Below, piece by piece: positions 61,087-64,000 of a stretch of 64,000 nucleotides of DNA. The notes below the pieces were generated by a model that did no database searches, was not told the DNA's origin, and saw only the letters and a list, made by a program, of their open reading frames with translations. How positions within the stretch are numbered: the stretch's first letter is position 1; every line of letters begins with the position of its first letter. Origin of the DNA: an uncultured Oscillospiraceae bacterium. GTDB taxonomy: Bacteria > Bacillota > Clostridia > Oscillospirales > Oscillospiraceae. Made by a program: the position numbers and the translations under genes. Location of the stretch: assembly GCA_934631005.1 (NCBI GenBank), contig CAKTXA010000005.1:1-64000 (forward strand), given 5' to 3'.

Positions 61087-61477
61087 TTTTCGTTCCTCCT
61101 TCATCTGCTTTGGTTCAAACCTATCCATGCTCAGTCTAAAGCAAACTGCCATGGAAGAACAGGCAATATTCCCCGCAGTTTTTCTGAAAATATTTTTGCC
61201 TCACAGTTTACCCCTCCCCGCGTTGTGCACATTGCACAAAAACGCTGAGGGGAGCTGCGAGGCGTCTAAACGCGCTGTGCGCCCGGTTTCTTTTCAGAAA
61301 CCGGGCGCTTTTGTGCAGATACAACAAAAAAACACATGGATTTTTGACAGCGTGCAGGGATTTTCAGAAAAACTGTGTGGAAATATTGCTGGGAATTCTT
61401 CTGAATCCTGCTAGTATAGAAATCAGGACGGCGAGGCGTATCGCGGTCTGACAAATACCAAATATGGAGGGAATTAT
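61087..61477. promoter_or_regulatory. Shared divergent control region of GH2 and mglB
   Basis: Leftward: palindrome TTGTGCA-atg-TGCACAA (61223-61239) and block ATTTTCAG..TATTGCC (61162-61191), then TTAGAC about 21 nt on. Rightward: TTTTGTGCA (61309-61317), then the same block ATTTTCAGAAAAACTG..AATATTGC (61360-61389) and a -10-like TAGTATAGA (61412-61420) before mglB. Between them a hairpin GCGCCCGGTTTC/GAAACCGGGCGC (61279-61308) runs into TTTT. A common regulator for both directions is inferred. Confidence 0.65.
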
Positions 61478-62674
61478 ATGAAGAAGATCCTTGCACTGCT
61501 CCTTGCGCTGGTCATGCTTGCCGCTTTGGCTGCCTGCACCGCCAAGCCCGCCGAGTCTGTGAAGACGGAAACGGCAAAGCCCGCAGACACGATGGAAAAA
61601 ACGGAAGAGCCTTCAAAGATGGACGACATGGGCGACATGGAAAAGTCCGAGCTGCGCGTCGGCGTTTTCTATTACACCTTTGCGGACACCTATATTTCCA
61701 GCGTTCGCACGGCACTGGACGCCGAGCTTGGGAAGCTGGGGGTTTCCTACAACAACTTTGACGGCAACAACAACCAGACCACGCAGAACGAGCAGATCCA
61801 GACGGCTGTCACCGACGGCTACAACCTGCTGGTCGTCAACATGGTCACGTCCGGCTCGCCCGACGTTGCCAACGAGATCCTCTCTCTTGCCAACGGCATC
61901 CCTGTCATTTTCTTCAACCGCGCGATCGAGGCTGACGGCGAGGAGGGCACCGTCCTGAACGCCAACGCGAACATCTGCTTCATCGGCACCGACGCCCCCG
62001 AGGCCGGTCACCTGCAGGGCAAGATGGTCGGCGAATACCTGCTGGATAACTGGGATTCCGTTGACCTCAACGGCGACGGTATGATCAGCTATGTCATGTT
62101 CAAGGGTGATGAGGCGAACGTTGAGGCGATCTACCGCACCAAGTACGGCGTAGAGGACGCCGATGCCGTTCTGGCTGCTGCCGGCAAGCCGGCGCTTGCG
62201 TATTTCGACGCCGCCGCTACCACCAAATATCAGGTCGACCTTGGCGGCGCATGGTCCGCACAGGCCGCGCTGGACTACATGAACACGAACCTCTCCCAGT
62301 ACAACGAGGCCAACGGCAACATGATCGAGCTTGTGATCTGCAACAACGACAACATGGCCGAGGGCGCGATCTCTGCGCTGGAATCCGCCGGCTATAACAC
62401 CGGTGCGCCGGATGCCACCGTCATCCCGGTCTTTGGCGTTGACGCGACCGACGCCGCGAAGGAGCTGATCGCCGCCGGCAAGATGATTGGCACGGTCAAG
62501 CAGGACGCCGAGGGCATGGCGGGGGCTATCGCTTCTGTTGTAAAGGCCAACGGCGAGGGCGTCTCCATGTCCGATGCCGTTGCCGCCGCCGCTGCGACCA
62601 ACGATATGATGTATTCCGTGGCGGACGGCATCGCAAACAAGCTGTTTGTTGCCTACGCTGCCTACACCAGGTAA
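61478..62674 (+). CDS. mglB: Galactose/glucose-type ABC substrate-binding lipoprotein (MglB-like)
   Basis: 398 aa. Lipoprotein signal MKKILALLLALVMLAALAAC. After an acidic linker comes the periplasmic-binding-protein fold of the galactose/ribose class: LRVGVFYYTFADTYISSVRT, NFDGNNNQTTQNEQIQTAV, VVNMVTSGSPDVANEIL, IPVIFFNRAIE, CFIGTDAPEAGHLQGKMVGE and VICNNDNMAEGAISALE. Close in pattern to MglB, which binds D-galactose and D-glucose. GGAGGG site at 61465-61470. Shares cis-elements with the two surface glycosidases. Confidence 0.9.
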   Translation: MKKILALLLALVMLAALAACTAKPAESVKTETAKPADTMEKTEEPSKMDDMGDMEKSELRVGVFYYTFADTYISSVRTALDAELGKLGVSYNNFDGNNNQTTQNEQIQTAVTDGYNLLVVNMVTSGSPDVANEILSLANGIPVIFFNRAIEADGEEGTVLNANANICFIGTDAPEAGHLQGKMVGEYLLDNWDSVDLNGDGMISYVMFKGDEANVEAIYRTKYGVEDADAVLAAAGKPALAYFDAAATTKYQVDLGGAWSAQAALDYMNTNLSQYNEANGNMIELVICNNDNMAEGAISALESAGYNTGAPDATVIPVFGVDATDAAKELIAAGKMIGTVKQDAEGMAGAIASVVKANGEGVSMSDAVAAAAATNDMMYSVADGIANKLFVAYAAYTR

Positions 62675-62693
62675 TCGAAAACAAACCCCTTAC

Positions 62694-62731
62694 GAAAGGG
62701 CGGCTGCTGCAAAAGTGGCGGCCGCCCTTTC
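62694..62731 (+). terminator. Hairpin between mglB and mglA
   Basis: GAAAGGGCGGC/GCCGCCCTTTC, 16-nt loop, no U-run after it. Probably a stabiliser or partial attenuator that leaves more binding protein than ATPase. Confidence 0.65.
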
Positions 62732-62759
62732 ATCTGGGCTCAGATCAGGAGGAGATCAG

Positions 62760-64000
62760 ATGGAACAAACCGTACTGCTCCGGATGACAAATATTACAAA
62801 GAGCTTTCCGGGCGTCCGGGCATTGGATAAAGTCAGTCTGGAGGTAAAGGCCGGCACCGTGCACGCGCTGATGGGCGAAAACGGCGCGGGAAAATCGACC
62901 CTGATGAAATGCCTGTTCGGCATTTACAGCAAGGACAGCGGCCATATTTATCTGGAAGGCCGCGAGGTGGATTTTTCCAGCAGCAAGGAGGCGCTGGCAA
63001 ACGGCGTGGCCATGGTGCATCAGGAGCTGAACCAGGCCCTCAAGCGGACGGTCATGGACAATCTCTGGCTTGGACGCTATCCGAAGCTTGCGGGCTTTGT
63101 CGTTGACGAGGCGAAGATGTACCGTGACACCACCGCCATTTTTGAGGAGCTTGGCATCCACGTTGATCCAAAGCGCATTATGAGCACGATGCCGGTTTCT
63201 CAGCGGCAGATGGTGGAGATCGCCAAGGCCGTTTCGTATCATTCCAAGGTCATCGTATTTGACGAGCCGACGTCCTCGCTGACCGAGGAGGAGGTCGAGC
63301 ACCTGTTTCAGATCATCCATATGCTGCGCGAGCGCGGCATGGGTATCATCTACATTTCGCATAAGATGGCGGAGATCAAGCGTATCTCCGATGAGATCAC
63401 CGTTATGCGCGACGGCCGCCACGTTGCGACAAGACCGGCTGCCGAGCTTGAGATGAACGATATTATCCGGCTCATGGTCGGGCGTGAGCTTGGCAATCAG
63501 TTCCCGCCGAAGACGAATCAGCCGGGAGAGGTTTTTCTGGAGGTCGAGCATCTGACGGGCCAGTATAACAACCTGCGCGATGTCTCCTTTACCGCGCGGC
63601 GCGGGGAGATCGTGGGGCTGGCAGGGCTTGACGGCAGCGGCCGCACGGAAACGCTGGAAACGATCTTCGGCGTTGCCACGCGCAAGAGCGGCGAGATCCG
63701 GCTGGGCGGCAGCTCCTGCCGCAACCGCACGCCGCGGCAATCCATCAAAAACCGCTTTGCGCTGCTTACGGAGGAGCGCCGCGCGACCGGCATCTTCGGG
63801 CTTCTGAACATTCGGGAAAACACCGTGATCTCAAGCCTCGGCAAGCATAAGCGCCTCGGGTTTATCCTCAGCGACCCGTCCATGAAGCGGGACACGCAGT
63901 GGTCGATCGACGCGATGCACACAAAAACGCCGAGTCAGGAAACAAAGATCCGCAGCCTCTCCGGCGGCAATCAGCAAAAGGTCATCGTCGGGCGATGGCT
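62760..64000 (+). CDS. mglA: Sugar ABC transporter ATPase (MglA-like), truncated by window end
   Basis: 413 codons present of about 500. Tandem ATPase halves typical of the carbohydrate uptake CUT2 class. First half: Walker A MGENGAGKSTLMKC, Q-loop MVHQELNQ, signature PVSQRQMVEIAKA, Walker B VIVFDEPTSSLT and ISHKMAEI. Second half: degenerate Walker A GLAGLDGSGRTETLE, LLTEERRATGIF, and LSGGNQQKVIVGRW at the very end. AGGAGG site 7 nt before ATG 62760. The permease mglC should follow outside the window. Confidence 0.93.
   Translation, partial: MEQTVLLRMTNITKSFPGVRALDKVSLEVKAGTVHALMGENGAGKSTLMKCLFGIYSKDSGHIYLEGREVDFSSSKEALANGVAMVHQELNQALKRTVMDNLWLGRYPKLAGFVVDEAKMYRDTTAIFEELGIHVDPKRIMSTMPVSQRQMVEIAKAVSYHSKVIVFDEPTSSLTEEEVEHLFQIIHMLRERGMGIIYISHKMAEIKRISDEITVMRDGRHVATRPAAELEMNDIIRLMVGRELGNQFPPKTNQPGEVFLEVEHLTGQYNNLRDVSFTARRGEIVGLAGLDGSGRTETLETIFGVATRKSGEIRLGGSSCRNRTPRQSIKNRFALLTEERRATGIFGLLNIRENTVISSLGKHKRLGFILSDPSMKRDTQWSIDAMHTKTPSQETKIRSLSGGNQQKVIVGRW

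Overview
The window is a GC-rich (about 60%) bacterial chromosome segment. It most likely comes from a gut member of the Clostridia, order Oscillospirales (Oscillospiraceae/Ruminococcaceae type). That assignment is inference. It rests on consensus TTGACA-17-TATAAT promoters, strong GGAGG ribosome sites, Firmicutes-specific families (DegV, DUF1836, YerC/TrpR-like, QueT, class II GalT), SLH-anchored secreted enzymes, and short fold-back dispersed repeats. Most of the segment is compact chromosome with housekeeping genes. The exceptions are a small AT-richer mobile remnant beside an initiator tRNA (about 45.4-48.6 kb) and a large glycan-degradation locus at the right end.

Layout. 0-4 kb: an FGGY sugar kinase, a small P-loop protein and a glucose-6-phosphate isomerase homologue that has lost its catalytic motifs. 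4.0-4.4 kb: a compact locus that looks like a type I toxin-antitoxin pair (28-aa hydrophobic peptide plus antisense promoter). 4.4-7 kb: sirtuin, trmD, rimM and mntP, reading left. 7-13.5 kb: queT with a structured leader, a metallo-hydrolase/M20 peptidase pair, an SH3 lipoprotein, an XRE repressor with a divergent small gene, DUF1836 and degV. 13.5-13.74 kb: an apparent orphan small RNA behind four 11-bp-spaced TTyAnn repeats (Pho-box-like). 14-18.2 kb: prfA, sua5 and a coaE-M18 aminopeptidase fusion. 18.3-28.6 kb: fthC, five tRNAs, hslO, a methyltransferase, yerC, purA, purB, a MATE exporter and a GH13 enzyme. 29-42 kb: galK-galT, an SLH protein, a ROK-like/nagA/heterodimeric ABC exporter operon, an AbrB-ABC operon, a secreted NodB-like protein and dCMP deaminase. 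42.5-45.4 kb: dusB and small genes, then tRNA-fMet. 45.6-48.1 kb: integrase, excisionase-like and sigma-4-like genes.

48.6-64 kb is the most interesting region. Two giant secreted SLH-anchored enzymes lie in tandem: a GH95 alpha-L-fucosidase of 1877 aa and a GH2 beta-galactosidase of 2173 aa. They are followed divergently by an Mgl-type galactose/glucose ABC importer (binding protein plus ATPase, cut by the window end). The three promoters share two cis-elements at nearly the same spacing: a TTTTGTGCA site about 50 nt upstream of an ATTTTCAGAAAAACTG block. This implies one regulon. The inferred pathway is removal of fucose and galactose from host-type glycans at the cell surface, uptake of the galactose, and the Leloir steps by galK/galT at 29-32 kb. 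The two glycosidase genes also share nearly identical promoters and SLH/terminator ends around unrelated cores.

Functions are assigned from motifs and family knowledge; no database search was run.
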